Source of the DNA: WJLY01 sp964562405
Lineage (GTDB): Bacteria; Joyebacterota; Joyebacteria; Joyebacterales; Joyebacteraceae
Direction: 5' to 3'
DNA: 64,000 nucleotides
NCBI GenBank assembly: GCA_964562405.1
Contig: CAZLTC010000004.1
Span: 1 to 64,000 of the forward strand
Shown here: one piece after another, positions 34,610 through 44,128 of the stretch
How positions within the stretch are numbered: the first letter of the stretch is position 1
Layout of the letters: every line of letters starts with the position of its first letter
Notes under the pieces: generated by a model
The model's input: only the letters and a program-made list of their open reading frames with translations
Told to the model about the DNA's origin: nothing
Databases searched by the model: none
Translations under genes and position numbers: made by a program

Positions 34610-36411
34610 ATCTCGAAGCGATGGGGCCACTGAGGAGGACGCACGACTGCGGAGAGCTTCGCGGCGGCGACGCCGGGGCGGAGGTCGTGCTGATGGGTTG
34701 GGTGCACCGGAGGCGGAACCTGGGGGGGCTCTTCTTCATAGACCTCCGCGACCGACACGGGTTGAGCCAGATCGTGTTTCGGCCTGAGGACGGTGAATTG
34801 CTCGAGCGGGCGGGGGAGCTTGGCGCGGAGTACGTGATCGCGGTGCGCGGCCGCGTGGCCGCCAGGCCCGAGGGCACCGTGAACCCTGACCTTGCCACCG
34901 GCGAAATAGAGATCCACGCGGAAGAGCTCCGCGTGCTCAACACGTCCGAGACGCCTCCGTTCGTGCTCGAGGACCCGGTGAAGGCCGGCGACGAGCTGAG
35001 GCTCGAGTACCGCTACCTCGACCTCAGACGCCCGCACATGCAGCGCCTGATGGAGGCGCGTCACAAAGCCGCCCAGACGACGAGGAACTATCTGACGTCG
35101 CGCGGCTTCATGGAGGTCGAAACACCGCTCCTGGCCAAGAAGACGCCCGAGGGAGCCCGGGACTTCATCGTCCCGTCCCGCGTGCATCCGGGTAAGGTGT
35201 TTGCGCTCCCGCAGTCGCCACAGCTGTACAAGCAGATACTGATGGTCGCCGGGTGCGACCGCTACTTCCAGATCGCACGGTGCCTCCGCGACGAGGACCT
35301 GCGTGCCGACCGCCAGCTCGAGCACACTCAGATCGACTTCGAGATGAGCTTCGTGACTGAGGATGACGTCTTCGAGGTGGCCGAGGGGCTCATCAAGGTG
35401 CTCTGGCGCGACGTGCGCGGCGAGGAGATCGAGACCCCGTTTCGGCGGCTGACGTACCGCGAGGCCGTAGACCGCTACGGAAGCGACAAGCCGGATCTCC
35501 GCTTCGGGATGGAGATCGTCGACCTCTCGGACCTTCTGTCGGCAACGGAGTTCAAGGTCTTCCGCTCCACGATCGACGGAGGCGGCGTCGTGCGATGCCT
35601 GAACGTCAAGGGCTGCGCGGGCTGGTCTCGAGGGGACATCGACAAGAAGGAGAAGCTGGCGAAGGAGTGGGGCGCCAAGGGGCTGGCGTGGGCCAAGGTG
35701 TTCGACGGCACTCTCGACGGCGGCATAAGCAAGTTCTTCTCGGAGGCCGAGACGAGCGCGATCATCGACAGGGCGTGCGCGTCCGACGGCGACCTCCTGC
35801 TCTTCGTCGCCGACAAGCGGAAGCTCGCGGGCGAGGTGCTTGGGAGGCTGCGACTCGATCTGCGCGACCATCTCGGTCTCGTCGAGCCCGGAAAGTTCGC
35901 GTTCGCGTGGGTCGTAGACTTCCCACTCTTTGCATGGAACGAGGACGCGGGCGCCTGGGAAGCGGAGCATCACATGTTCACGATGCCGAAGGAGGAGCAC
36001 CTGGACTACCTCGAGACCGACCCGGGCAAGGTCTTGGGCCGGCTGTACGACATGGTGATCAACGGCACCGAGGTGGCCTCCGGATCGATCCGAATACACA
36101 GGAGAGACATACAGGAGCGTGTGATGCAGGTCGTCGGCATCTCTCGTGACGACGCCGAGCGGCGGTTCGGCTTCCTGCTGAAGGCGTTCGACTACGGGGC
36201 GCCGCCGCACGGCGGGCTCGCGCCGGGGCTCGACAGGCTCGTGATGCTCCTTACTGAAGAGGACTCGATCCGGGACACCATCGCGTTCCCGAAGACCTAC
36301 CGGGCCACGTCGCTCATGGAGGGGTCGCCCTCGGAGGTAGAGCCGGAGGTCCTTGACGAGCTCGGGATCGCGTTCACGCGGACGGAAGACCCCGGCGATC
36401 CCGATACATGA
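34606..36411 (+). CDS. aspS: aspartyl-tRNA synthetase, bacterial type
   Basis: 601 residues with the bacterial GAD insertion. OB-fold anticodon domain 1-115 (VLMGWVHRRRNLGGLFFIDL), motif 1 EVETPLLAKKTPEGARDF, motif 2 FQIARCLRDEDLRADRQ, and motif 3 GGLAPGLDRLVMLL. The C-terminal extension FPKTYRATSLMEGSP is typical. Whether it is discriminating or also charges tRNA-Asn cannot be decided without gatCAB or asnS, which are not in the window. Confidence 0.96.
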   Translation: MNLEAMGPLRRTHDCGELRGGDAGAEVVLMGWVHRRRNLGGLFFIDLRDRHGLSQIVFRPEDGELLERAGELGAEYVIAVRGRVAARPEGTVNPDLATGEIEIHAEELRVLNTSETPPFVLEDPVKAGDELRLEYRYLDLRRPHMQRLMEARHKAAQTTRNYLTSRGFMEVETPLLAKKTPEGARDFIVPSRVHPGKVFALPQSPQLYKQILMVAGCDRYFQIARCLRDEDLRADRQLEHTQIDFEMSFVTEDDVFEVAEGLIKVLWRDVRGEEIETPFRRLTYREAVDRYGSDKPDLRFGMEIVDLSDLLSATEFKVFRSTIDGGGVVRCLNVKGCAGWSRGDIDKKEKLAKEWGAKGLAWAKVFDGTLDGGISKFFSEAETSAIIDRACASDGDLLLFVADKRKLAGEVLGRLRLDLRDHLGLVEPGKFAFAWVVDFPLFAWNEDAGAWEAEHHMFTMPKEEHLDYLETDPGKVLGRLYDMVINGTEVASGSIRIHRRDIQERVMQVVGISRDDAERRFGFLLKAFDYGAPPHGGLAPGLDRLVMLLTEEDSIRDTIAFPKTYRATSLMEGSPSEVEPEVLDELGIAFTRTEDPGDPDT

Positions 36412-36610
36412 TTCTAGGTCAATAATACCGCCGTGTGGCTATCTGTAGTAGAGAAGCCAAGCTAGGGCGGTCGCGGGCCCTGAACGGCCTTGACACCGGG
36501 CACGGCGCTCTGCTAGCTTTGCAGGAACGGAGATGGATTCCACTGACGGGGTCGCCCCGGATGCGTCAAGGGCGACGCCGGCTAGGTTTGCCGGAAGGGG
36601 GTGCCGGGCG

Positions 36611-36904
36611 ATGGCGCGTAAGACGATGCAGTTCTTCGCTTTCGCCGTGCTTCTTCTGTGTCTTGGGCTCGCTCTCGTGGGATGCGGCCCCAAGCCCCCG
36701 TGCGAGGGGGCGACTGTCACCCAGGTGCAGTCGGCGCAGGACGAGTGTGCGGCAGCGACGGATCAACTGAATTCTGCGAGGGACGATAGGGCGAAGCTCG
36801 AGGCCGACGTCGCTTCGACGAAGTCCGAGATCTCGCAGCTCGAGGGTAAGCCGGCCGATCTGGCCGACCAGCTCGAGGAACTGAAGAAGGGTAGCGGGCG
36901 CTAG
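36611..36904 (+). CDS. small coiled-coil lipoprotein
   Basis: 97 residues. Signal peptide with lipobox LVGC (Cys24 or nearby) then a short Pro-rich linker GPKPPCEG and a heptad-rich coiled coil from about 40 to 90 (SARDDRAKLEADVASTKSE). It resembles Lpp-like or SmpA-like small envelope lipoproteins that trimerise, but is not Lpp. GGAAGGGGG lies upstream. A TTGACA at 36490-36495 may be part of its promoter, but the -10 is poor. The next gene encodes a longer lipoprotein with the same coiled-coil element, so the pair probably acts in the envelope. Confidence 0.65.
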   Translation: MARKTMQFFAFAVLLLCLGLALVGCGPKPPCEGATVTQVQSAQDECAAATDQLNSARDDRAKLEADVASTKSEISQLEGKPADLADQLEELKKGSGR

Positions 36905-36940
36905 CCGACCGCGAGTGAGCAGGAAAGGAGAGGGACCGAC

Positions 36941-37636
36941 ATGCTGTATAGAGCAATCGTCGTGCTGGTCCTCCTCGTTGCCCTCGCGTTCGCGTTCGGA
37001 TGCGCTCCGGGGGTTGAGAGGACAGCAAGCCCGACGTCGGGTGATTTCTACACCGAGGAAGAGTTCCAGAAGCTCTCGAAGGACCAGAGAGAGGCGTACT
37101 GCACGCAGCTGCTGAAGGCCTACAGTGACGGCGAGGACTGCGTGGCGGAGGCTCGCGACGGGCTCCAGAAGGAGCAGACCGCGATGGCCGACCTCCAGTC
37201 TGAGCTGGACGGCCTGAAGCCTAAGCTCATGAACCTCAAGAGCGAGGTCGCGTCGCTCGAGAGCGAGATCGCCTACTTCGAAGGTCTGCCGCGGGTCTAC
37301 ACCGTGGTGAAGGGCGACTTCCTGTACAAGATCTCAGAGATGGACGAGATCTACGCCGACCCGCTCAAGTGGAAGCGGATCTGGCGCGCGAACAGAGGCG
37401 CCATCGAGGGGTTCACCGACCCGAACCTGATCTATCCGGGGTGGGAACTCACCATCCCCAGGGATTGGCCGCACACGTACACGGTCAAGGAGGGCGAGAG
37501 CCTCTGGCAGATCGCCCGCTACTGGGAGATCTACGGCCACGGGAACATGTATCAGCGTATTCTCGAGGCCAACAGGGACCTGATCAAGGATCCCAACATG
37601 ATTCAGCCGGGCTGGGTGCTTACCATCCCACGCTAG
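36941..37636 (+). CDS. lipoprotein with coiled coil and two LysM domains
   Basis: 231 residues; lipobox AFGC at about 19-22. Residues 40-110 are helical with heptads (MADLQSELDGLKPKLMNLKS), then two LysM domains: YTVVKGDFLYKISEM ... LIYPGWELTIP and YTVKEGESLWQIARYWEIYG ... MIQPGWVLTIP. LysM binds the glycan of peptidoglycan, so the protein should tie the outer membrane to the wall. It follows the small coiled-coil lipoprotein by 36 bases and is ended by the hairpin at 37749. Confidence 0.88.
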   Translation: MLYRAIVVLVLLVALAFAFGCAPGVERTASPTSGDFYTEEEFQKLSKDQREAYCTQLLKAYSDGEDCVAEARDGLQKEQTAMADLQSELDGLKPKLMNLKSEVASLESEIAYFEGLPRVYTVVKGDFLYKISEMDEIYADPLKWKRIWRANRGAIEGFTDPNLIYPGWELTIPRDWPHTYTVKEGESLWQIARYWEIYGHGNMYQRILEANRDLIKDPNMIQPGWVLTIPR

Positions 37637-37748
37637 GAGGCTCTGCTATACCGATCAACCGCGGGCCGAGCACGAGTGCGCCGCGGTGGATATCGGAAGG
37701 AGCGGCCCCTCACGGGGTGTCCGGCCCAAGCATTCGTACATGAGGAAG

Positions 37749-37797
37749 ATCGGGCTCTTGGCTCCGCGAAGTGATGGCCAAGAGCCCGATTCTTGCT
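37749..37797 (+). terminator. terminator after the LysM lipoprotein gene
   Basis: A perfect 14-bp stem (37749-37762 with 37777-37790) closes a 14-base loop, followed by TCTTGC. It lies about 112 bases after the stop and 15 bases before phoH, separating the lipoprotein pair from the phoH operon. Confidence 0.65.
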
Positions 37798-37811
37798 AGA
37801 GGCTCTGGTCG

Positions 37812-38786
37812 ATGAAACGCAAGATATCGGTCGAGGACATAGACTCGGTGCACCTCTACGGGAGGCGCGACTCAAACCTTCGCGTCCTGCAGGACTCCTT
37901 TGGTGCCCGCATAACCGCGCGAGGCGGCGAGATCACGATCGTCGGCGACGACGCGGAGGTCGAGCAGATAGCCGCCGTGCTCGACCAGATGGCCGGTCTC
38001 GTCCGGCGGGGGCGCACCGTCCGTAGAGAGGACGTGATCTACGCCGTCAGGATGGTGCAGGAGGGGCGCATCGACGAGCTGGTGCGCCTGTACGACGGCG
38101 GTGCCAGGCTGACCGGTCTCAAGAGGCCCGTGGAGCCCAAGACGGTCGGCCAGAAGAAGTACGTGGACGCGATGGAGCACAACGACATCGTCGTCTCGAT
38201 CGGCCCCGCGGGCACCGGCAAGACGTATCTCGCCGTCGCGATGGCCGTCGCTGCGCTTCGCCTGAAGTCGGTCGAGCGCATCGTTCTCGTGCGGCCGGCC
38301 GTCGAGGCCGGCGAGAGTCTCGGATACCTGCCCGGAGACTACCAGGAGAAGATCGCGCCCTACCTGAGACCCCTGTACGATGCGCTCCGCGACATGATGG
38401 ACCCGGAGCGCGTGAAGAAGCTGACCGAGATCGGAACGATCGAGGTGATACCGCTCGCCTATATGCGCGGACGGACGCTCAATGACGCGTTCGTGATCCT
38501 AGACGAGGCCCAGAACAGCACCATGCCACAGATGAAGATGTTCCTGACACGTCTGGGCTTCAACTCGAGGACCGTGATAACGGGCGACATCACCCAGATC
38601 GATCTTGCGAACCGCGAGATGTCCGGGCTCGTCCGCGTGCAGGACGTGCTCGCCGACATTGACGGGATCGAGTTCGTCTACCTGAACGAGAGCGACGTCG
38701 TCAGACACCGGCTAGTGCGCGAGATCGTGAAGGCCTTCGAGCGCTACGCCTCCGCGAAAGAGGCGGTTGCCCGGGAGGGTGAGTGA
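37812..38786 (+). CDS. phoH: PhoH-like ATPase
   Basis: 324 residues. N-terminal KH-like region (1-110), then the P-loop SIGPAGTGKTYLAVAMAV and VRPAVEAGESLGYLPGDYQEK, Walker B FVILDEAQNSTMPQMKMFL, and TRLGFNSRTVITGDITQID, all hallmarks of PhoH. The family is linked to RNA processing, and phoH is commonly followed by ybeY. First gene of the operon that runs to glyS; the stop overlaps pgpH (TGATG). Confidence 0.95.
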   Translation: MKRKISVEDIDSVHLYGRRDSNLRVLQDSFGARITARGGEITIVGDDAEVEQIAAVLDQMAGLVRRGRTVRREDVIYAVRMVQEGRIDELVRLYDGGARLTGLKRPVEPKTVGQKKYVDAMEHNDIVVSIGPAGTGKTYLAVAMAVAALRLKSVERIVLVRPAVEAGESLGYLPGDYQEKIAPYLRPLYDALRDMMDPERVKKLTEIGTIEVIPLAYMRGRTLNDAFVILDEAQNSTMPQMKMFLTRLGFNSRTVITGDITQIDLANREMSGLVRVQDVLADIDGIEFVYLNESDVVRHRLVREIVKAFERYASAKEAVAREGE

Positions 38787-41137
38787 TGGCCGCGTTTCTG
38801 AGACGCAAGCCCGACAGACCCGCCAGGAGCGAGCGGGTCCGGCTGGACGACGACCGGGCCGAGAGCCCGGCGAGCCAGGTCGTGCGCCGGTCGATCCTGT
38901 TCGGACTGCTCATAATCGCCGGGTTCCTACTGACGCTCGAGCTGCTCTTCCCGGGGCCGGCCCCCGGCACTGGCATCGAGCTGCAGGAAGGACAGGTGGC
39001 GCGCGAGGAGATAGTGGCGCCGTTCGACTTCGACGTCCTGAAGACCCCCGCGGAGCTTACGGAGGAGCGCGAGTGGGAGGCCGGGCTCGTCTTCCCGGTC
39101 TTCGAATACGAGCCGGCCCGGCAGACGGAGGAGCGCAAGAAGTTCGGGGAATTCCTGACGCGAGTATACGGCATCCGGAAGGGACCCGAATCCGAGCGCC
39201 AGAAGCTCGAGATGATGGGACAGCTGAGCATCGGGCTCTCCGATACCACGAGACTCGTCCTTCTCAACAACGAGCAGTCGGCGCGCGTCGAGGAACTCGC
39301 GCGGCAGATACTGCTTGCCCTCTCGGAGCGAGGCGTCTTCGCCCGCAAGAGCGTGCCCGACCTCGCCGGCGAGGACAACGTGATGTTCCTCAAGGACGGC
39401 GAGGAGACGATGGTGACGGTCGGCGACTTCCTGGCGCTGCGCGACGTCCCCGAGGCCGTTCGCTCGGAGGCGGACCGCATTCTCAAGGACGAGCGCCTCG
39501 CGAAGGCCGTCGTCGAGATCGTGGTCCCGTTCGTCGCGCAGAACGTCTTGTATCGCGCCGACGAGACGGAGCGCAGACGAGAGGCCGCGCGGAACTCCGT
39601 TCAGCAGCGGACGGATCGGGACGTTAAGGAGAACGAGGTCATCGTCCAGAAGGGCGAGCGGATCACGGCCGAGCACCTGCGCATGATCTACTCGATGGAC
39701 CGCAGGCAGAACGAGCTTCTGAGGTTGGAGGTCGGTCCCAAGCGCCTGCTTGCTCCGCTCGGGCGCCTCCTGCAGGCCCTGGCGCTCCTGGGGGCGCTCA
39801 TACTCTACGTGTCCGACCGCCGCCCGAAGTTGCTGTACGACACCAGATTCCAGCTGATCTTCATGGCGCTAGTGGCGGTCGTGATGGTCGTGGCCTCAGC
39901 AAGGGTGGGCCTCGGCGAGGTGTCGCAGTACCTGGTTCCGATAGCGCTCCTGGCCATGCTGTCCTCGATGCTCATCGATCTTGAGTTCGCAGTGGTCGCC
40001 ACGACGTTCACGGTCCTTCTGACCGCGACGTACGCTGACCTGGGACTCCCGTTCGTCTTCGTCTCGGTCCTTGGGGGAGTGGTGGCCGCGCACTCGGTCC
40101 GGCGCGTCCGGCACCGGGAGGACTTCTACTGGTCCGGGATCCGCGTGGTCGCGACCTACGCGGCGACGATCGCGATCGTCGACATGGCGCGGGCCGACGT
40201 CGGCATGGAGACCGTGATGCGCGCCGGATGGGGAGGCCTGAACGCGATCGTGTCGATGGGCATCGTCGTGGTCTCTCTTCCTCTGTTCGAACGCGGGTTC
40301 CGCGTGACGACCGACATCACGCTGCTCGAGCTGGGTGATATGAACAAGCCGCTGCTGCGCAAGATGGCGATGACCGCGCCGGGCACCTATCACCACAGCA
40401 TAATACTGGGCAATCTGGCCGAGGCCGCCGCGGAGGCGATCGAGGCCGACGGCCTGCTCGCGCGGGTCGGATCGTACTACCACGACATAGGGAAGCTCGT
40501 GACGCCGGGCTACTTCGTGGAGAACCAGCAGGGCCTTGACGCGGCCGACAGCAAGCACACCGGCGTGCGTCCGAAGGTGTCGAGCCTGGTCATCCGGTCT
40601 CACATCAGGGACGGCGTCGAGCTGGCGAAGAAGGAGGGTCTCCCGGCGCCCATCATCGACATCATCCGAGAGCACCACGGCACGACCGTGATGGAGTTCT
40701 TCTACAACAAGGCCGTCGAGGAAGCCGAGAACCCCTCAGACGTGAGTGCCGACGACTACAGCTACTCCGGGCCGCGCCCGCGAAGCAAGGAGTCGGCTAT
40801 CATCGCGCTTGCCGACACGATCGAGGCGCGGATACGGTCGATAGATGAACCTCTGAATCAGAAGAGGATAGAGGCCGAGGTCGACGAGCTCATCGAGAAG
40901 CGCTGGAGAGAGCACCAGCTCGACGATGCCGAGCTTACCCTGTCGGACCTTCGCCGCATTCGCGACGCGTTCTCGCGCGTCCTGGTGGGCATGTATCACC
41001 AGCGGGTCAAGTACCCGGATCAGGAGGCGGACCCCGCCGGAGCCGAGGATGAGGCGCCGGGGCCAGGCAAGGAGGCGTCCGGAGGCGGGACGCCGGACCC
41101 CGGAGGCAAGCGGACCGGGGGAGGCAATGACCGCTAG
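38786..41137 (+). CDS. pgpH: 7TMR-HDED/HD-domain cyclic-di-AMP phosphodiesterase, PgpH-like
   Basis: 783 residues. One N-terminal membrane segment (SILFGLLIIAGFLLTLELL), an exported HDED domain (about 60-330), about seven membrane helices (335-510), and a cytosolic HD domain with HHSIILGNLAEAAAEA, SYYHDIGKLVTPGYF and REHHGT. This is the YqfF/PgpH architecture; such proteins hydrolyse c-di-AMP to pApA. ATG 38786 is preferred to GTG 38783 from the GGAGG spacing. The C-terminal 40 residues are a disordered Pro/Gly/Glu tail. It overlaps ybeY by 11 bases. Confidence 0.92.
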   Translation: MAAFLRRKPDRPARSERVRLDDDRAESPASQVVRRSILFGLLIIAGFLLTLELLFPGPAPGTGIELQEGQVAREEIVAPFDFDVLKTPAELTEEREWEAGLVFPVFEYEPARQTEERKKFGEFLTRVYGIRKGPESERQKLEMMGQLSIGLSDTTRLVLLNNEQSARVEELARQILLALSERGVFARKSVPDLAGEDNVMFLKDGEETMVTVGDFLALRDVPEAVRSEADRILKDERLAKAVVEIVVPFVAQNVLYRADETERRREAARNSVQQRTDRDVKENEVIVQKGERITAEHLRMIYSMDRRQNELLRLEVGPKRLLAPLGRLLQALALLGALILYVSDRRPKLLYDTRFQLIFMALVAVVMVVASARVGLGEVSQYLVPIALLAMLSSMLIDLEFAVVATTFTVLLTATYADLGLPFVFVSVLGGVVAAHSVRRVRHREDFYWSGIRVVATYAATIAIVDMARADVGMETVMRAGWGGLNAIVSMGIVVVSLPLFERGFRVTTDITLLELGDMNKPLLRKMAMTAPGTYHHSIILGNLAEAAAEAIEADGLLARVGSYYHDIGKLVTPGYFVENQQGLDAADSKHTGVRPKVSSLVIRSHIRDGVELAKKEGLPAPIIDIIREHHGTTVMEFFYNKAVEEAENPSDVSADDYSYSGPRPRSKESAIIALADTIEARIRSIDEPLNQKRIEAEVDELIEKRWREHQLDDAELTLSDLRRIRDAFSRVLVGMYHQRVKYPDQEADPAGAEDEAPGPGKEASGGGTPDPGGKRTGGGNDR

Positions 41138-41579
41138 CATCACCGTCCGTGGCGGGGCCACGGTGAAGAAGACCCAGGTGCGCAGGCTGGTGCGCGCCGT
41201 TCTGGGCGACCACGGTCACTCCGGGAGCTGTGTTTCGGTCCTGTTCGTGACGGATGCCGACATCAGACGGCTCAATCTCGAGTACAAGGGTAGGGACCGA
41301 CCGACCGACGTTCTGGCGTTCGGGAACGATCGCTCCACCGTCGTGGCCGATGAGGCCGAGACCGTGCTGGGTGACGTGGTCGTCTCGACGGACCGCGCCG
41401 CTGTACAGGCGCGGCGGTTCAGACGCGCGTTCGACAGAGAGATACTCAAGCTCACGGCGCACGGACTCCTCCATCTCCTGGGATACGATCACGAGGGACG
41501 GGAGGAGAGGGCGGTGATGAGGCGGCTGGAGAACCGGTACGTGCGCGAAGTCTCTGGTGATGCAGGAGCCCTCCGCTGA
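41127..41579 (+). CDS. ybeY: endoribonuclease YbeY, 16S rRNA maturation
   Basis: 150 residues. The metal site HGLLHLLGYDHEG carries the three His; LNLEYKGRDRPTDVLAFG is the conserved region before it. YbeY is required for 3' end maturation of 16S rRNA and ribosome quality control. ATG 41127 lies within pgpH and is preceded by GGGGGAGG. The order phoH-pgpH-ybeY is widely conserved. The stop overlaps the next gene by TGATG. Confidence 0.94.
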   Translation: MTASITVRGGATVKKTQVRRLVRAVLGDHGHSGSCVSVLFVTDADIRRLNLEYKGRDRPTDVLAFGNDRSTVVADEAETVLGDVVVSTDRAAVQARRFRRAFDREILKLTAHGLLHLLGYDHEGREERAVMRRLENRYVREVSGDAGALR

Positions 41580-42853
41580 TGTCACTTATGGTGGTCGTTG
41601 TCAGTTTCGTAGTTCTGCTCTATCTCTCGAGCGTGTACTCGGGATCCGAGACCGCGTTCTTCTCGCTGTCCCGCCTCGACCTCGACTCGCTTGATGAGAA
41701 GGACCGCGTCCGGCGCCTCACGGGCAACCCCGAACGGCTGCTCGTAGGAATACTCATAGGAAACACGCTCGTCAACGTGGCCCTCGGTTCGCTGGGTGCG
41801 CTGGTGGCGCTGCGCATCAGCGAGGCGAACGGCTACTCCCCGGCAGTCACGATAGCGCTCGAGGTCGGCGTCCTGGCGTTCGTCATCCTGCTCCTGGGAG
41901 AGGTCGCTCCCAAGATGTACGCGATGCAGCGCAACAAGCAGGTGGCGGGCCGCAACGCCGCTCTGATCTCCGGCACGCTCAGGCTCTTCTCGCCTCTCGT
42001 CAGCGCGATGGACGGCATCGTGTCGTCCATGCGCGGGCGCCTCGCTGACGACCAGCGCCCGTTCGTCACGGCGGACGAGCTTCGGACGATCGTCGCCGTG
42101 TCCGGTAAGAGGGGCACGATCGAGGACGACGAGCGCGACATGATCGACAGCGTCATCGAGTTCGGAGACACGATCGTCCGGGAGATCATGGCCCCCAGGG
42201 TGGACATGGGCTGCATAGAGGACACGACCGGCCTCGGCGATGTCGTGCTGCGGGCCAAGGAGCTGGGACACTCGAGGATCCCCGTCTTCCACGACGACAT
42301 CGACCACATCGTCGGCGTCCTCTACGTTAAGGACCTTCTGAAGTGCGACCTGGACAGGCCTTCCGACGTCCGGCTCACGCAGCTCGTGCGCCCGGCCTAC
42401 TACACGCCCGAGAGCAAGAAGGCCGGAGAGCTGCTCCGCGAGCTGCAGCACCGGCGCATCCACATCGCCATCGTCGTTGACGAGTACGGCGGCACGGCCG
42501 GGCTGGTGACACTCGAGGATCTGATCGAGGAGATAGTGGGAGACATCCGGGACGAGTATGACGACGAGGACGAAAGCCTGATCAAGGTCGTGAACCGAGG
42601 CACCGTCATCGCAGACGGCGTCGTGAGGCTCGACGAGCTTGCCGAAGAGGTAGGCGTCGCGCTCGAGAGCGAGGACGTTGAGACGCTGGGAGGATATCTG
42701 ATGGAAGCCTTCGGTCGTATCCCGTCCGAGGGCGAGAAGATAGAGAGGGCCGGCCTGGAGTTCACCGTCGAGTCGGTCGAGGAGCAGCGCATCACGCTCG
42801 TCAGGGTCGTCAGGCTTGACGGCGGCGAGAGTGGTGACGGCAACACGGAGTAA
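41579..42853 (+). CDS. CNNM/CorC-family (DUF21-CBS-CorC) membrane protein, copy 1
   Basis: 424 residues. DUF21/CNNM transmembrane domain (1-185, SSVYSGSETAFFSLSRLDL, LLLGEVAPKMYAMQR), two CBS domains (about 200-325; VREIMAPRVDMGCIED, IHIAIVVDEYGGTAGLVTL), and a C-terminal CorC_HlyC domain (LIEEIVGDIRDEYDDEDE, TLGGYLMEAFGRIP). Relatives move magnesium or cobalt out of the cell under control of the CBS domains. ATG overlaps the ybeY stop. Confidence 0.9.
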   Translation: MSLMVVVVSFVVLLYLSSVYSGSETAFFSLSRLDLDSLDEKDRVRRLTGNPERLLVGILIGNTLVNVALGSLGALVALRISEANGYSPAVTIALEVGVLAFVILLLGEVAPKMYAMQRNKQVAGRNAALISGTLRLFSPLVSAMDGIVSSMRGRLADDQRPFVTADELRTIVAVSGKRGTIEDDERDMIDSVIEFGDTIVREIMAPRVDMGCIEDTTGLGDVVLRAKELGHSRIPVFHDDIDHIVGVLYVKDLLKCDLDRPSDVRLTQLVRPAYYTPESKKAGELLRELQHRRIHIAIVVDEYGGTAGLVTLEDLIEEIVGDIRDEYDDEDESLIKVVNRGTVIADGVVRLDELAEEVGVALESEDVETLGGYLMEAFGRIPSEGEKIERAGLEFTVESVEEQRITLVRVVRLDGGESGDGNTE

Positions 42854-42862
42854 TCGCGGACC

Positions 42863-44128
42863 TTGCTGATCCTGTCACTCATAATCGTGGGACACGCGCT
42901 GGCCGCTTTCTTTTCGGGGTCCGAGACGGCGCTCGTCTCCGTAAACTGGATACGGCTCGAGCACTGGCTCGAGAAGGGTCGGACCGGAGCGCGCTCACTC
43001 GAGCGGTTCGTGGCCGACCCATCGAGGCTCTTCGGGACGACCCTCGTCGGGACGAACATCGCCGTCATCATGACCTCGTCCCTCGTCTCGTGGGCGTTCG
43101 CCAGGGCTCTCTCGGGCTGGTCCGCCGGGGGTGTAGGCCTCCTCTCGACCGGCGTGGTCACCGTCACCATGCTCGTCTTCGGGGAGACCATACCGAAGGT
43201 GTTGGGCAGGCGCCTGACGGACGTGCTCACGCTCAGAGTGATCCATCCGTTGCGCATCTTCTACTGGATCTTCTTCCCGGTGATATGGGTGATCACGGGG
43301 CTCGCGCGGCTGCTTCTGAGGCCGTTCGGGGTCACCGCCACGACGTGGCGGAGGCGGCTCACGAAGGACGAGCTGCGGCTGCTTCTCACGAGCGAAGGAG
43401 AGAGGTCGGGCGCGGTGGACGAGCAGGAGACCAAGCTGATCTCCGGCATCTTCGAGTTCGCGCTCACCACGGTCGAAGAGGTGATGGTTCCCAGGACCGA
43501 CATCGTCGGTCTCTCGCACGGCGCCACGGTCGGGGCCGCATGCGAGCTGATACGGATTCACGGTTTCTCGCGTCTGCCCGTCTACTCCCCGGACAGGGAG
43601 ATGATCGACGGCATGGTTCACTCGCGCGACCTCCTGGGCGTGCCGCGGGAGCAACCGGTGGCGTCGATAGTGCGGCCGCTTCCTCACGTGCCTGAGACCA
43701 AGACGTGCGACGAGTTGTTCCGGGAGCTGCAGGCGAGACGCCAACACATGTCGGTCATCGTGGACGAGCACGGAACGCTCGCCGGGATCGTCACTCTCGA
43801 GGATCTGCTCGAGGAGCTGGTGGGCGAGATAGAGGATGAATACGATGTGAGGGAGTCACTGATCAGACAGATCGACGACAGCCTCTACATGATAGACGGC
43901 AGGGCCGAGATCGACGCGGTCGAGGAAGCGCTCTCGGTCAACCTGCCGGAGGGAGACTACAACACGATAGCGGGGCTCGTCCTGGAGACTCTCGGGAGGA
44001 TCCCGGAGCCGGGCGACGAAACGGTGGTCGGTCCGCTCGAGATTCGAGTTGTCTCGGCGAGCGCCACACGGGTCGGTAAGGTACGCGTGAGGAAGAGATG
44101 GACTGTCAAGAAAGGAAGTCAACACTAG
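42863..44128 (+). CDS. CNNM/CorC-family (DUF21-CBS-CorC) membrane protein, copy 2
   Basis: 421 residues with the same layout as the gene before it: AAFFSGSETALVSVNWIRL, FGETIPKVLGRRL, EEVMVPRTDIVGLSHG, MSVIVDEHGTLAGIVTL, LLEELVGEIEDEYDV and YNTIAGLVLETLGRIP. The sequences are clearly divergent, so this is an old tandem duplication rather than a recent one. TTG start nine bases after the previous stop. Its last 31 bases overlap the DUF502 gene. Confidence 0.88.
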   Translation: MLILSLIIVGHALAAFFSGSETALVSVNWIRLEHWLEKGRTGARSLERFVADPSRLFGTTLVGTNIAVIMTSSLVSWAFARALSGWSAGGVGLLSTGVVTVTMLVFGETIPKVLGRRLTDVLTLRVIHPLRIFYWIFFPVIWVITGLARLLLRPFGVTATTWRRRLTKDELRLLLTSEGERSGAVDEQETKLISGIFEFALTTVEEVMVPRTDIVGLSHGATVGAACELIRIHGFSRLPVYSPDREMIDGMVHSRDLLGVPREQPVASIVRPLPHVPETKTCDELFRELQARRQHMSVIVDEHGTLAGIVTLEDLLEELVGEIEDEYDVRESLIRQIDDSLYMIDGRAEIDAVEEALSVNLPEGDYNTIAGLVLETLGRIPEPGDETVVGPLEIRVVSASATRVGKVRVRKRWTVKKGSQH

